45,463 nucleotides of DNA from Candidatus Homeothermus arabinoxylanisolvens (GTDB lineage Bacteria; Bacteroidota; Bacteroidia; Bacteroidales; Muribaculaceae): positions 1-45,463 of the forward strand of contig LUJO01000040.1 in the NCBI GenBank assembly GCA_001689405.1. The letters are read 5' to 3'. Shown in pieces: positions 24,779 to 33,844 of this stretch (position 1 is its first letter; each line of letters begins with the position of its first letter). A program made the translations under genes and the position numbers. The notes beneath the pieces are model-generated. The model was not told the DNA's origin, made no database searches, and saw only the letters and a program-made list of their open reading frames with translations.

Positions 24779-25255
24779 ATGAGAAAAGCAAAGCCTAAGA
24801 AGCGGGTCGTATTGCCCGATCCCGTCTTTCATGATGTAAGAGTGTCAAAGTTCGTCAACCATCTGATGTATGACGGCAAGAAAAACACTTCTTATACAAT
24901 ATTTTATTCGGCACTCGAGACTGTGAAGTCCAAGCTGCCCAACGAAGAGAAGACAGCCCTCGAAATCTGGAAGAAGGCTCTCGAAAACGTGACTCCTCAG
25001 GTGGAGGTTAAATCGCGTCGTGTAGGTGGTGCAACATTCCAAGTTCCTACCGAGATACGTCCCGACCGCAAAGAGTCGATTTCAATGAAAAATCTTATTA
25101 TCTATGCACGCAAGCGCGGCGGCAAGACTATGGCCGACAAGCTGGCAGCTGAAATTGTAGACGCATACAACGAACAGGGAGGTGCGTTCAAACGCAAGGA
25201 GGATATGCACAAGATGGCCGAGGCCAACCGCGCATTCGCACACTTCCGTTTCTAA
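24779..25255 (+). CDS. rpsG: 30S ribosomal protein S7
   Basis: Primary binder of the 3' major domain of 16S rRNA, nucleating head assembly and lining the E-site mRNA exit. 158 residues. Family signatures are DPVFHDVRVSKFVNHLMYDGKK near the N-terminus, the beta-hairpin EVKSRRVGGATFQVPTEI, and the C-terminal helix region ending RAFAHFRF. It lies after a 169-nt structured spacer and 31 nt before fusA. Confidence 0.98.
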   Translation: MRKAKPKKRVVLPDPVFHDVRVSKFVNHLMYDGKKNTSYTIFYSALETVKSKLPNEEKTALEIWKKALENVTPQVEVKSRRVGGATFQVPTEIRPDRKESISMKNLIIYARKRGGKTMADKLAAEIVDAYNEQGGAFKRKEDMHKMAEANRAFAHFRF

Positions 25256-25286
25256 TTAAATATGATTCACTAATATCATTTCGATA

Positions 25287-27413
25287 ATGGCAACCAAAGA
25301 CGAACTTTTAAAATATACCCGTAATATCGGAATTATGGCTCACATCGATGCCGGTAAGACTACCACATCGGAGCGCATCCTGTTCTATACCGGTCTTACC
25401 CACAAGATCGGCGAGGTGCATGACGGCGCCGCTACTATGGACTGGATGGAGCAGGAGCAGGAACGCGGTATTACAATTACTTCGGCCGCTACCACCACTT
25501 TCTGGAAGTATGACGGCGAGAAGTATAAGATCAACCTGATTGACACTCCGGGACACGTCGACTTCACTGTAGAGGTAGAGCGTTCGCTGCGTGTGCTTGA
25601 CGGTGCTGTGGCTACGTTCTGCGCCGTAGGCGGTGTAGAGCCCCAGTCAGAGACCGTATGGCGTCAGGCTGACAAATACAATGTGCCCCGTATAGGCTAC
25701 GTCAACAAGATGGACCGCTCGGGTGCCAACTTCTTCGAGGTGGTACGCCAGCTCAAGGAGATACTTGGCGCAAACCCCTGTCCTATCCAAGTGCCCATCG
25801 GTGCCGAGGAGACATTCAAGGGTGTCATCGACCTCGTTACCATGAAGGCTATCTACTGGCATGACGAGACTATGGGCGCTGACTACTCCGTAGAAGAGAT
25901 ACCCGCCAACCTTCTTGCCGAGGCAGAGGAATGGCGCGACAAGATGCTTGAAAAGGTCGCTGAATTTGATGACGACCTGATGGCTAAATATTTCGACGAT
26001 CCCTCCACTATCACCGAGGATGAGATACGCAAGGCTCTCCGTGCCGCCACTCTTTCTATGTCGGTTGTGCCGATGATATGTGGAAGCTCGTTCAAGAACA
26101 AGGGCGTTCAGTGTCTGCTCGACGCTGTGTGCGCATACCTTCCCAGCCCTGTTGACTCAGGCGCCGTCGAGGGCCACGCCGTAGGCAATCCCGACGAGAT
26201 ACTCACCCGCGAGCCCAACTTCGAGGCTCCTATGTGTGCTCTCGCGTTCAAGATCGCTACCGACCCCTATGTAGGCCGTCTGTGCTTCTTCCGCGTATAT
26301 TCGGGTACCATACCCGCCGGAAGCTACGTGCTTAACAGCCGTTCGGGAAAGAAAGAGCGTATATCGCGTCTTTTCCAGATGCACTCCAACAAGCAGAACC
26401 CGAAAGAAGAGATCGGTTGCGGCGATATAGGTGCCGGAGTAGGCTTCAAGGATATCCGCACCGGTGATACCCTTTGCGCTGAAGACGCTCCTATCGTACT
26501 TGAGGCAATGGAATTCCCCGATCCCGTTATCGGTATAGCTGTAGAGCCCAAGACTCAGAAAGACCTTGACAAGCTCGGCGTAGGCCTTCAGAAGCTCGCC
26601 GAGGAGGACCCGACCTTCCGTGTAGAGACAAACGAAGAGACCGGCCAGACCGTCATATCGGGTATGGGTGAGCTTCACCTCGACATCATCATCGACCGTC
26701 TGCGTCGCGAGTTTAAGGTTGAGTGTAATCAGGGCCGTCCTCAGGTTACTTACAAGGAAGCCATCACCAAGCCTGTTGAACTTCGCGAGGTATTCAAGAA
26801 GCAGACCGGCGGTCGCGGTAAATTTGCCGATATCATCGTACGCATAGAGCCCGTAGACGAAGGCTTCGAAGGCAACCTTCAGTTTGTTGACGAGGTTAAG
26901 GGCGGTAATATCCCCAAGGAGTTTATCCCCTCTGTCCAGAAAGGTTTCCAAGCCGCTATGAAGAACGGCGTTCTTGCCGGCTTCCCCGTAGAGCATCTTA
27001 AGGTAACCCTTATCGACGGTTCGTTCCACCCGGTTGACTCGGATCAGCTGTCGTTTGAGCTTTGCGCCATACAAGCATTCAAGAAGGCTTCTGAAAAGGC
27101 CAATCCCGTGCTTCTCGAGCCTATCATGAAGATCGAGGTAGTAACTCCCGAGGAGAGCATGGGTGACGTTATCGGTGACCTTAACAAGCGCCGCGGTCAG
27201 GTAGAGGGTATGGAGACAAGCCGCAGCGGTGCCCGCGTAGTAAAAGCCAAGGCTCCTCTTGCAGAGATGTTCGGTTATGTTACCGCTCTCCGTACAATCA
27301 CTTCAGGACGTGCCACCAGCACCATGTCGTTCTCTCACTATGCCGAGGTCAGCAACTCGATTGCCAAGAACGTGCTCACCGAGTGCCAAGGCCGTGTGGA
27401 TTTATTGAAATAA
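25287..27413 (+). CDS. fusA: Elongation factor G
   Basis: Translocation GTPase of 708 residues. G1 is AHIDAGKTT, G2 lies around RGITITSA, G3 DTPGHVD, G4 NKMD. Domain IV and V sequences are present (KGGNIPKEFIPSVQKGF, GDVIGDLNKRRGQVEGM). The complete length and intact domain IV argue for the housekeeping translocase rather than a paralogue. No tuf gene follows, unlike the E. coli str operon; rpsJ comes next after 18 nt. Confidence 0.98.
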   Translation: MATKDELLKYTRNIGIMAHIDAGKTTTSERILFYTGLTHKIGEVHDGAATMDWMEQEQERGITITSAATTTFWKYDGEKYKINLIDTPGHVDFTVEVERSLRVLDGAVATFCAVGGVEPQSETVWRQADKYNVPRIGYVNKMDRSGANFFEVVRQLKEILGANPCPIQVPIGAEETFKGVIDLVTMKAIYWHDETMGADYSVEEIPANLLAEAEEWRDKMLEKVAEFDDDLMAKYFDDPSTITEDEIRKALRAATLSMSVVPMICGSSFKNKGVQCLLDAVCAYLPSPVDSGAVEGHAVGNPDEILTREPNFEAPMCALAFKIATDPYVGRLCFFRVYSGTIPAGSYVLNSRSGKKERISRLFQMHSNKQNPKEEIGCGDIGAGVGFKDIRTGDTLCAEDAPIVLEAMEFPDPVIGIAVEPKTQKDLDKLGVGLQKLAEEDPTFRVETNEETGQTVISGMGELHLDIIIDRLRREFKVECNQGRPQVTYKEAITKPVELREVFKKQTGGRGKFADIIVRIEPVDEGFEGNLQFVDEVKGGNIPKEFIPSVQKGFQAAMKNGVLAGFPVEHLKVTLIDGSFHPVDSDQLSFELCAIQAFKKASEKANPVLLEPIMKIEVVTPEESMGDVIGDLNKRRGQVEGMETSRSGARVVKAKAPLAEMFGYVTALRTITSGRATSTMSFSHYAEVSNSIAKNVLTECQGRVDLLK

Positions 27414-27431
27414 TATTTTATACAAAAAGAT

Positions 27432-27737
27432 ATGAACCAAAAAATCAGAATCAAGCTAAAATCTTACGATCACAACTTGCTCGACAAGTCGGCCGAGAAG
27501 ATTGTAAAGACTGTAAAGGCTACAGGTGCGGTGATAAGCGGTCCTATACCTCTGCCCACCCACAAGCGCATCTTCACTGTCAACCGTTCGACCTTCGTCA
27601 ACAAGAAGTCACGCGAGCAGTTTCAGCTCTCTTCGTTCAAGCGCCTGATCGATATCTACAATTCAAGCGCCAAGACCGTAGACGCACTGATGAAGCTCGA
27701 ACTCCCCAGCGGCGTGCAGGTTGAAGTAAAAGTATAA
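27432..27737 (+). CDS. rpsJ: 30S ribosomal protein S10
   Basis: Head protein of the 30S subunit and, as NusE in well-studied bacteria, a partner of NusB in rRNA antitermination. 101 residues, starting KIRIKLKSYDHNLLDKSAEKIV and containing the conserved loop SGPIPLPTHKRIFTVNRS. It opens the S10 section directly after fusA, so the str and S10 operons appear fused into one transcription unit. Confidence 0.98.
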   Translation: MNQKIRIKLKSYDHNLLDKSAEKIVKTVKATGAVISGPIPLPTHKRIFTVNRSTFVNKKSREQFQLSSFKRLIDIYNSSAKTVDALMKLELPSGVQVEVKV

Positions 27738-27781
27738 GATTTAAGTTTTAAAGAAAGTCAACATTTTAACAATCAAGAGAA

Positions 27782-28399
27782 ATGCCAGGATTATTAGGAA
27801 AGAAAATCGGAATGACATCCGTTTTCAGTGCCGACGGTAAGAACATACCGTGCACTGTTATCGAAGTAGGTCCTTGTGTAGTTACTCAGGTAAAGACTGT
27901 TGAGAACGACGGTTATGCAGCCCTTCAGCTCGGTTTCGAGGACAAGAAGGAGAAGCACACCACATGTCCGATGCAGGGCCATTTCAAAAAGGCCGGAGTA
28001 ACCCCCAAGCGACACTTGGCCGAGTTCAAAGGATTTGAAGGAGAGTACAATCTCGGTGACACTATCGCCGTAGACTTCTTCTCTGAAAGCGACTTTGTCG
28101 ACATCGTCGGCACCTCGAAGGGTAAAGGTTACCAAGGTGTTGTGAAGCGTCACGGCTTCGGCGGTGTGGGTCAGGCCACTCACGGTCAGCACAACCGTCT
28201 CCGCAAGCCCGGTTCAATCGGTGCCTGCTCGTATCCCGCAAAAGTATTCAAGGGTATGCGCATGGCCGGTCAGATGGGCAACGAGCGCGTTACAGTGCAA
28301 AACCTTCAGGTGATCAAAGTGATCCCCGAACACAATCTGCTGATGATAAAGGGTTCGGTCCCCGGATCTAAAGGTTCAATCTTATTAATTGAGAAATAA
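27782..28399 (+). CDS. rplC: 50S ribosomal protein L3
   Basis: Early assembly protein reaching towards the peptidyl-transferase centre. 205 residues. It starts MPGLLGKKIGMTSVF and has the long-loop signature HGFGGVGQATHGQHNRLRKPGS and KVFKGMRMAGQMG. Its stop overlaps the rplD ATG by one base (28399), implying coupled translation with L4. Confidence 0.98.
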   Translation: MPGLLGKKIGMTSVFSADGKNIPCTVIEVGPCVVTQVKTVENDGYAALQLGFEDKKEKHTTCPMQGHFKKAGVTPKRHLAEFKGFEGEYNLGDTIAVDFFSESDFVDIVGTSKGKGYQGVVKRHGFGGVGQATHGQHNRLRKPGSIGACSYPAKVFKGMRMAGQMGNERVTVQNLQVIKVIPEHNLLMIKGSVPGSKGSILLIEK

Positions 28400-29019
28400 T
28401 GGAACTCGCAATTTATAACATAAAAGGAGAAGACACCGGCCGTAAGGCTCAGCTTAACGACGAGGTGTTTGCAATCGAAGCTAACGAGCAAGCCGTTTAT
28501 CTCGATGTGAAACAGTATCTCGCCAATCAGCGTCAGGGTACCCACAAGTCCAAGGAAAGAAGTGAGGTATCGGGTTCTACCCGCAAGCTCCACAAGCAGA
28601 AGGGCGGCGGCGGCAGCCGTATCGGTGACATCAACTCGCCCGTGCTGGTAGGTGGAGGCCGCGTATTCGGACCCCGTCCCCGCGACTATCGCTTCAAACT
28701 CAACAAAAAACTCAAGGCCCTCGCCCGTCGTTCGGCACTGACCTACAAGGCGCAGGACAATCAGATAATTGTCGTTGAGGATTTCACTTTCGAGGCTCCT
28801 AAAACTAAAGATTTCGTAAATTTTACTAAAAATCTTAAAGTTGCTGACGAAAAAATCCTTCTGGTTTTGAAGGACCAAAATAAAAACGTATTTTTGTCGG
28901 CTCGAAATGTGCCCGGAGCAAAAATAATAAGTGCTTGCAATGTAAACACTTATGCTTTGCTCAATAATAAAGCTATCATCCTTACCGAGGGTAGCCTTGA
29001 TGTAATTAACAACATATAA
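28399..29019 (+). CDS. rplD: 50S ribosomal protein L4
   Basis: Lines the peptide exit tunnel with L22. 206 residues, with the tunnel loop GSTRKLHKQKGGGGSRIGD and the conserved PRPRDYRFKLNKKLK that follows. In E. coli L4 represses its own operon at the S10 leader; no such leader exists here because rpsJ follows fusA directly. The start shares one base with the rplC stop. Confidence 0.97.
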   Translation: MELAIYNIKGEDTGRKAQLNDEVFAIEANEQAVYLDVKQYLANQRQGTHKSKERSEVSGSTRKLHKQKGGGGSRIGDINSPVLVGGGRVFGPRPRDYRFKLNKKLKALARRSALTYKAQDNQIIVVEDFTFEAPKTKDFVNFTKNLKVADEKILLVLKDQNKNVFLSARNVPGAKIISACNVNTYALLNNKAIILTEGSLDVINNI

Positions 29020-29025
29020 TAACAC

Positions 29026-29031
29026 AGGAGG
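29026..29031 (+). promoter_or_regulatory. Full Shine-Dalgarno before rplW
   Basis: AGGAGG lies 8 nt before the rplW ATG. Most starts in this cluster lack such a motif, in keeping with the weak use of Shine-Dalgarno pairing in Bacteroidota. The same motif at the same spacing precedes rplF. Confidence 0.6.
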
Positions 29032-29039
29032 ATATAGAA

Positions 29040-29330
29040 ATGGAATTTCAAATAACACCTATCGTAACTGAAAAGGCGACTATGCTTACCGAAAAGCGTA
29101 ATCGCTACACTTTCCGTGTTTCTCCCGAGGCCAACAAGTTTCAGATCCAAGACATGGTCGAGAAGCTCTATGGCGTACACGTTGTTAGAGTCAACACTAT
29201 GATTGTACGCGGCAAAAACAAGTCGCGTTATACCCGTAGCGGCATCATCAAAGGAGGCACATCAGACTACAAGAAAGCCATCATCACAGTAGCTGATGGT
29301 GAAACTATCGACTTCTATAGCAATATATAA
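29040..29330 (+). CDS. rplW: 50S ribosomal protein L23
   Basis: Sits at the tunnel exit and docks trigger factor, SRP and the translocon. 96 residues with ITPIVTEKATMLTEKRNRYTF and FQIQDMVEKLYGVHVVRVNTM, the family core. An unusual, complete AGGAGG precedes it. It starts 20 nt after rplD and ends 5 nt before rplB. Confidence 0.97.
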   Translation: MEFQITPIVTEKATMLTEKRNRYTFRVSPEANKFQIQDMVEKLYGVHVVRVNTMIVRGKNKSRYTRSGIIKGGTSDYKKAIITVADGETIDFYSNI

Positions 29331-29335
29331 CAGAA

Positions 29336-30163
29336 ATGGCAGTAAGAAAATTCAAGCCCACAACACCGGGGCAAAGACACAAAGTTATTGGCGTGTTCAA
29401 AGGTACGATCACTGCCCGGACGCCAGAGAAATCTCTTACAGTCGGTAAAAAGTCAAGCGGAGGACGTAACTCCGAAGGCCACCTGACCTCTCGTTACCTT
29501 GGCGGTGGTCATAAGCGCAAATACCGTGTGATAGACTTTAAGAGAAACAAAGACGGTGTACCCGCAGTAGTAAAATCGATCGAGTACGATCCTAACCGTT
29601 CGGCCCGTATCGCTCTTCTTTACTACGTAGACGGAGCAAAGGCTTACATAATTGCACCCAATGGCCTTGAAGTGGGCGCGACTGTAGTGAGCGGTCCCGA
29701 CGTGGCTCCCGAGTTGGGCAATGCCCTTCCGCTGAGCGCAATACCCGTAGGTACCGTTATCCACAACATCGAGTTGCGTCCCGGACAGGGAGCGTTCATG
29801 GCTCGTTCGGCCGGCACATTCGCACAGCTTGTGTCGCGCGAAGGAGATTACGCAATTATCAAATTACCTTCGGGTGAAACCCGTAAAGTGCTCTCGGCTT
29901 GCAAGGCAACTATCGGCGTCGTAGGCAACAGCGAACACTCACTTGAGCGTTCAGGAAAGGCCGGACGTTCACGTTGGCTCGGTCGTCGCCCGCGCAACCG
30001 CGGTGTAGTAATGAACCCTGTAGATCACCCGATGGGTGGTGGTGAAGGACGCGCCTCCGGAGGACATCCTCGCTCACGCAAGGGCTTGTACTCTAAGGGT
30101 CTCAAGACACGTGCACCGAAGAAGCATTCTTCAAAGTACATTATTGAAAGAAGAAAAAAGTAA
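29336..30163 (+). CDS. rplB: 50S ribosomal protein L2
   Basis: One of the most conserved large-subunit proteins, needed for subunit association and peptidyl transfer. 275 residues. Signatures are RKFKPTTPGQRHKV at the N-terminus, the RNA-binding core around LRPGQGAFMARSAGTFAQLV, and the C-terminal NPVDHPMGGGEGRASGGHP containing the conserved histidine. Confidence 0.98.
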   Translation: MAVRKFKPTTPGQRHKVIGVFKGTITARTPEKSLTVGKKSSGGRNSEGHLTSRYLGGGHKRKYRVIDFKRNKDGVPAVVKSIEYDPNRSARIALLYYVDGAKAYIIAPNGLEVGATVVSGPDVAPELGNALPLSAIPVGTVIHNIELRPGQGAFMARSAGTFAQLVSREGDYAIIKLPSGETRKVLSACKATIGVVGNSEHSLERSGKAGRSRWLGRRPRNRGVVMNPVDHPMGGGEGRASGGHPRSRKGLYSKGLKTRAPKKHSSKYIIERRKK

Positions 30164-30182
30164 TCTGATTAATTAAGTAACT

Positions 30183-30452
30183 ATGAGTCGTTCATTAAAA
30201 AAAGGCCCATATATCAGCGTGAAGCTGGAGAAGAAAGTGTCGGCCATGGAGGAAAGCGGCAAGAAATCGGTCATCAAGACTTGGAGCCGTGCTTCAATGA
30301 TTTCTCCTGACTTTGTAGGACACACTTTTGCAGTGCACAATGGTAATAAGTTTATTCCCGTTTATGTCACCGAAAACATGGTAGGTCACAAGCTGGGCGA
30401 ATTCGCTCCCACACGTAACTTCCGTGGACACAGCGGCAATAAGAAAAAATAA
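30183..30452 (+). CDS. rpsS: 30S ribosomal protein S19
   Basis: Head protein that contacts S13 and the intersubunit bridge. 89 residues: MSRSLKKGPYISVKLEKKV start, TWSRASMISPDFVGHTFAVHNG core and GHKLGEFAPTRNFRGH end are all canonical. Confidence 0.98.
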   Translation: MSRSLKKGPYISVKLEKKVSAMEESGKKSVIKTWSRASMISPDFVGHTFAVHNGNKFIPVYVTENMVGHKLGEFAPTRNFRGHSGNKKK

Positions 30453-30501
30453 ACCGGGCCATTGATATAAAAATTTTTGACAAAAAAAGAAATTAAATAC
30501 A

Positions 30502-30909
30502 ATGGGTGTAAGAAAAAGACAATCAGCCGAATTGATTAAGGAAGCCAAGAAGTCGCAGGCATTTGCCAAGCTTCTCGACGTGCCCTCGTCGCCTCGCAAG
30601 ATGCGTTTGGTAGTCGACATGATACGTGGCAAGGAAGTGTTCCGCGCGCTGGGTATCCTTAAATTCTCAAATAAAGAAGCGGCAGCGCGTTTGGAAAAAT
30701 GCCTGCGTTCAGCTATCGCCAACTGGGAAGCCAAAAACGAGCGCAAAGCCGAAAACGGCGAGCTTTATATAAGCACAATCTTCGTGGGACCCGCTCCCAT
30801 GCTCAAGCGTCTGCGTCCGGCTCCTCAAGGTCGTGGTTACAGAATTCGCAAACGTGCCAATCATGTGACATTGTTTGTAGACACAATTGATAAATCTACT
30901 AAAGAATAA
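30502..30909 (+). CDS. rplV: 50S ribosomal protein L22
   Basis: Tunnel-lining protein whose long beta-hairpin forms the constriction with L4. 135 residues, with SSPRKMRLVVDMIRGK near the N-terminus and the hairpin tip GPAPMLKRLRPAPQGRGYRI, a region linked to macrolide response. It ends 3 nt before rpsC. Confidence 0.97.
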   Translation: MGVRKRQSAELIKEAKKSQAFAKLLDVPSSPRKMRLVVDMIRGKEVFRALGILKFSNKEAAARLEKCLRSAIANWEAKNERKAENGELYISTIFVGPAPMLKRLRPAPQGRGYRIRKRANHVTLFVDTIDKSTKE

Positions 30910-30912
30910 GAG

Positions 30913-31644
30913 ATGGGACAGAAAGTTAATCCAATAAGCAACCGTTTAGGTGTCATCCGTGGTTGGGACTCTAACTGGTATGGTGGCAAAAAGTACGGCG
31001 ATAATTTGCTCGAGGATGCAAAGCTCCGCAAATATCTTGAAGTCCGTCTCGCCAAGTCAAGTGTATCGCGCATCGTTATCGAGCGTACACTCAAGCTCAT
31101 CACTATCACTATCTGCACTTCGCGTCCCGGTCTTATAATCGGAAAAGGCGGTGCCGATGTGGACAAGCTCAAGAAAGAGCTTATGAAGATTACCGACAAG
31201 GATGTCCAGATCAACATCTTCGAGGTAAAGCGTCCCGAGCTTGACGCTCAGATCGTAGCAGCCAACATAGCACGTCAGATTGAAGGTAAGATAGCTTACC
31301 GCCGTGCAGTGAAGATGGCTATACAGAGCACAATGCGCAGCGGTGCCGAGGGTATCAAGGTTCAGGTCAGCGGACGTCTTAACGGCGCTGAAATGGCCCG
31401 CAGCGAAATGTTCAAGGAGGGTCGTACACCTCTCCACACACTTCGCGCCGATATCGACTACGCTTTAGTGGAAGCACACACCAAAGTAGGTGTGGTAGGT
31501 GTGAAGGTTTGGATCTGCCGCGGTGAGGTATACGGCAAGCGTGAACTCGCTCCCGTATTTGCCAACTCCGGCAAGGAAAGCCGCGGAGGCAACAACGGAG
31601 CTCCTCGTGGCAATCGTTTCCGCAAGCCCAAAAACAATCGTTAA
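30913..31644 (+). CDS. rpsC: 30S ribosomal protein S3
   Basis: mRNA-entry protein with helicase role together with S4 and S5. 243 residues. The KH domain has the GKGG loop in RPGLIIGKGGADVDKL, and the C-terminal half carries MKIT-to-EGIKVQVSGRLNGAEMARSE sequences and a basic, glycine-rich tail. Confidence 0.98.
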   Translation: MGQKVNPISNRLGVIRGWDSNWYGGKKYGDNLLEDAKLRKYLEVRLAKSSVSRIVIERTLKLITITICTSRPGLIIGKGGADVDKLKKELMKITDKDVQINIFEVKRPELDAQIVAANIARQIEGKIAYRRAVKMAIQSTMRSGAEGIKVQVSGRLNGAEMARSEMFKEGRTPLHTLRADIDYALVEAHTKVGVVGVKVWICRGEVYGKRELAPVFANSGKESRGGNNGAPRGNRFRKPKNNR

Positions 31645-31664
31645 CGAATTGAATCAACACAACA

Positions 31665-32096
31665 ATGTTACAACCTAAGAAAACTAAATTCCGCCGTCAA
31701 CAAAAGGGCCGTATGAAGGGCAATGCCCAGCGTGGCAATCAGCTCGCTTTCGGTTCGTTTGGCATCAAGACTTTGGAATCAAAGTGGATCACCGGCCGTC
31801 AGATTGAGGCCGCACGTATCGCCGTGACCCGCTACATGCAGCGTCAGGGTCAGGTATGGATCCGCATATTCCCCGACAAGCCCATCACCAAGAAGCCTGC
31901 CGAAGTGCGTATGGGTAAAGGTAAAGGTAATCCCGAAGGTTTCGTTGCGCCCGTTACTCCCGGCCGCGTACTCATCGAGCTTGAGGGTGTGCCCTTCGAT
32001 GTAGCTAAGGAAGCTCTCCGCCTTGCCGCTCAGAAGCTCCCCGTGACCACCAAGTTTATTGTGCGTCGCGATTATGACCCAACTCAAAACGTGTAA
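31665..32096 (+). CDS. rplP: 50S ribosomal protein L16
   Basis: Contacts A-site tRNA and the 5S rRNA region. 143 residues. It starts MLQPKKTKFRRQQKGRMKG and has the conserved RIFPDKPITKKPAEVRMGKG segment. The length is slightly above E. coli L16 (136). Confidence 0.98.
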   Translation: MLQPKKTKFRRQQKGRMKGNAQRGNQLAFGSFGIKTLESKWITGRQIEAARIAVTRYMQRQGQVWIRIFPDKPITKKPAEVRMGKGKGNPEGFVAPVTPGRVLIELEGVPFDVAKEALRLAAQKLPVTTKFIVRRDYDPTQNV

Positions 32097-32102
32097 AAGA
32101 TT

Positions 32103-32300
32103 ATGAAGAAAGAAGAAATAAAGGAACTCGGCACTCAGGACCTCAAGGATCGTCTTGAACAAGCTCAAAAAGATTATCTTCAGATGAAGATCAATCACGC
32201 AATTTCTCCCATTGATAATCCTGCAGCCATTACACGTGACCGTAAAATGATTGCACGCATGAAGACTGAGTTGCGTCAGCGTGAACTTAACAATAAATAA
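32103..32300 (+). CDS. rpmC: 50S ribosomal protein L29
   Basis: Small two-helix protein near the tunnel exit, next to L23. 65 residues: KKEEIKELGTQDLKDRLEQA and the C-terminal NPAAITRDRKMIARMKTELRQ (family pattern for the second helix). It is packed 6 nt after rplP and 9 nt before rpsQ. Confidence 0.95.
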   Translation: MKKEEIKELGTQDLKDRLEQAQKDYLQMKINHAISPIDNPAAITRDRKMIARMKTELRQRELNNK

Positions 32301-32309
32301 TCCCAAGAA

Positions 32310-32570
32310 ATGGAAGAAAAGAGAAACTTAAGAAAAGAGCGCATTGGGGTTGTATCGTCCAACAAGGGTGACAAGACCATCACTGTAATGGTGAAATGGA
32401 AAGAAAAACACCCCATCTACGGAAAATTTGTCAACAAGACAAAGAAGTATCACGCTCATGATGAAAACAACGAGTGCAGCGTAGGCGATACAGTGCGCCT
32501 GATGGAAACCCGTCCTTTGAGCAAAACCAAAAGATGGAGATTGGTAGAAATAATCGAAAAAGTTAAGTAA
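32310..32570 (+). CDS. rpsQ: 30S ribosomal protein S17
   Basis: Early 16S rRNA 5'-domain binder with an OB fold. 86 residues: RKERIGVVSSNKGDKTITVMV, the loop KHPIYGKFVNKTKKYHAHDE and GDTVRLMETRPLSKTKRWRL are typical. It ends 2 nt before rplN. Confidence 0.97.
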   Translation: MEEKRNLRKERIGVVSSNKGDKTITVMVKWKEKHPIYGKFVNKTKKYHAHDENNECSVGDTVRLMETRPLSKTKRWRLVEIIEKVK

Positions 32571-32572
32571 TT

Positions 32573-32938
32573 ATGATACAGACAGAATCCCGTTTAACTG
32601 TTGCAGACAACAGTGGTGCCAAGGAAGCCCTTTGCATCCATGTTCTTGGCGGTACAGGTCGTCGTTACGCCTCTGTGGGTGACATTATCGTAGTGTCGGT
32701 AAAGAACGTCATCCCCTCATCGGACGTAAAGAAGGGTACTGTATCTAAGGCAGTGGTAGTGCGCACAAAGAAAGAGGTGCGTCGCCCCGACGGCTCCTAC
32801 ATCCGCTTTGACGACAACGCTTGCGTGTTGCTCAACAATGCCGGTGAACTCCGCGGAACGCGTATCTTCGGCCCTGTGGCCCGCGAACTTCGCGCCACTA
32901 ACATGAAGATTGTTTCACTTGCCCCTGAAGTACTTTAA
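32573..32938 (+). CDS. rplN: 50S ribosomal protein L14
   Basis: Intersubunit-face protein that binds the silencing factor RsfS in many bacteria. 121 residues: MIQTESRLTVADNSGAKEAL at the start, RRPDGSYIRFDDNACVLLN in the middle, FGPVARELR near the end. It starts the spc section without a new promoter. Confidence 0.98.
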   Translation: MIQTESRLTVADNSGAKEALCIHVLGGTGRRYASVGDIIVVSVKNVIPSSDVKKGTVSKAVVVRTKKEVRRPDGSYIRFDDNACVLLNNAGELRGTRIFGPVARELRATNMKIVSLAPEVL

Positions 32939-32963
32939 TCCATAGTAAAAGAAGTAAACCACA

Positions 32964-33284
32964 ATGAGCAAATTAAATATTAAAAAGGGCGACAACGTAT
33001 ATGTGCTCGCCGGTGATGACCGCGGCAAGACCGGCCGTGTGCTCTCCGTGCAGGTATCCAAGTGTCGCGCTATCGTTGAAGGTATCAACATGGTATCCAA
33101 GAGTACCAAGCCAAATGCTAAGCATCCGCAGGGCGGCATCATAAAGATCGAAGCTCCGGTGCACATTTCCAACCTCGCGCTCCTCGACCCCAAGACAGGC
33201 AAGCCCTGCCGTGTGGCCCGCCGTAAGACCGAGGATGGTAAATCAGTACGTTATTCTAAAAAATCAGGAGAGGAGATTAAGTAA
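32964..33284 (+). CDS. rplX: 50S ribosomal protein L24
   Basis: Assembly-initiating protein of the 23S 5' domain. 106 residues with a KOW motif near the N-terminus (KGDNVYVLAGDDRGKTGRVL). Its last base is shared with the rplE ATG (33284), and the coding end contains AGGAG that also lies 8 nt before that start, so L5 translation may be coupled. Confidence 0.97.
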   Translation: MSKLNIKKGDNVYVLAGDDRGKTGRVLSVQVSKCRAIVEGINMVSKSTKPNAKHPQGGIIKIEAPVHISNLALLDPKTGKPCRVARRKTEDGKSVRYSKKSGEEIK

Positions 33285-33835
33285 TGAGCACAGCCACTCT
33301 TAAGAATGATTATAAGGAGCGCATTGTCCCCGCTCTTGAGAAAGAATTCAACTATACAACCGTTATGCAGGTGCCCCGCCTTGAGAAGATTGTAATCAAT
33401 CAGGGCCTCGGCGCCGCCACTCAGGACAAGAAGATCATCGAGACCGCTATCAACGAGCTTACCGCCATCACAGGTCAGAAAGCCGTGGCTACGCTGTCGA
33501 AGAAAGATATCTCTAACTTCAAGGTGCGTAAAAAGAACCCCATCGGCGCGCGCGTGACTCTGCGCCGCGAGAGAATGTATGAGTTCTTGGAGCGCCTTAT
33601 CCGTGTGGCTCTGCCCCGTATACGCGACTTCAAGGGTATAGAAGGCAAGCTTGACGGACGCGGCAACTATACTCTCGGCATCACCGAGCAGATCATCTTC
33701 CCCGAAATAAACATCGACTCTATTTCGAAGATGATGGGTATGAATATCACTTTCGTTACTTCTGCAAAGACCGACGAAGAAGGATATGCATTGTTGAAAC
33801 ACTTCGGACTCCCGTTCAAGAACGCTAAAAACTAA
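33284..33835 (+). CDS. rplE: 50S ribosomal protein L5
   Basis: 5S rRNA-binding protein of the central protuberance. 183 residues: MQVPRLEKIVINQGLGAATQ, the GQKAVATLSKKDISNFKVRK segment and the C-terminal IFPEINIDSISKMMGMNITF are family hallmarks. Start overlaps the rplX stop by one base. Confidence 0.98.
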   Translation: MSTATLKNDYKERIVPALEKEFNYTTVMQVPRLEKIVINQGLGAATQDKKIIETAINELTAITGQKAVATLSKKDISNFKVRKKNPIGARVTLRRERMYEFLERLIRVALPRIRDFKGIEGKLDGRGNYTLGITEQIIFPEINIDSISKMMGMNITFVTSAKTDEEGYALLKHFGLPFKNAKN

Positions 33836-33844
33836 GATTATACT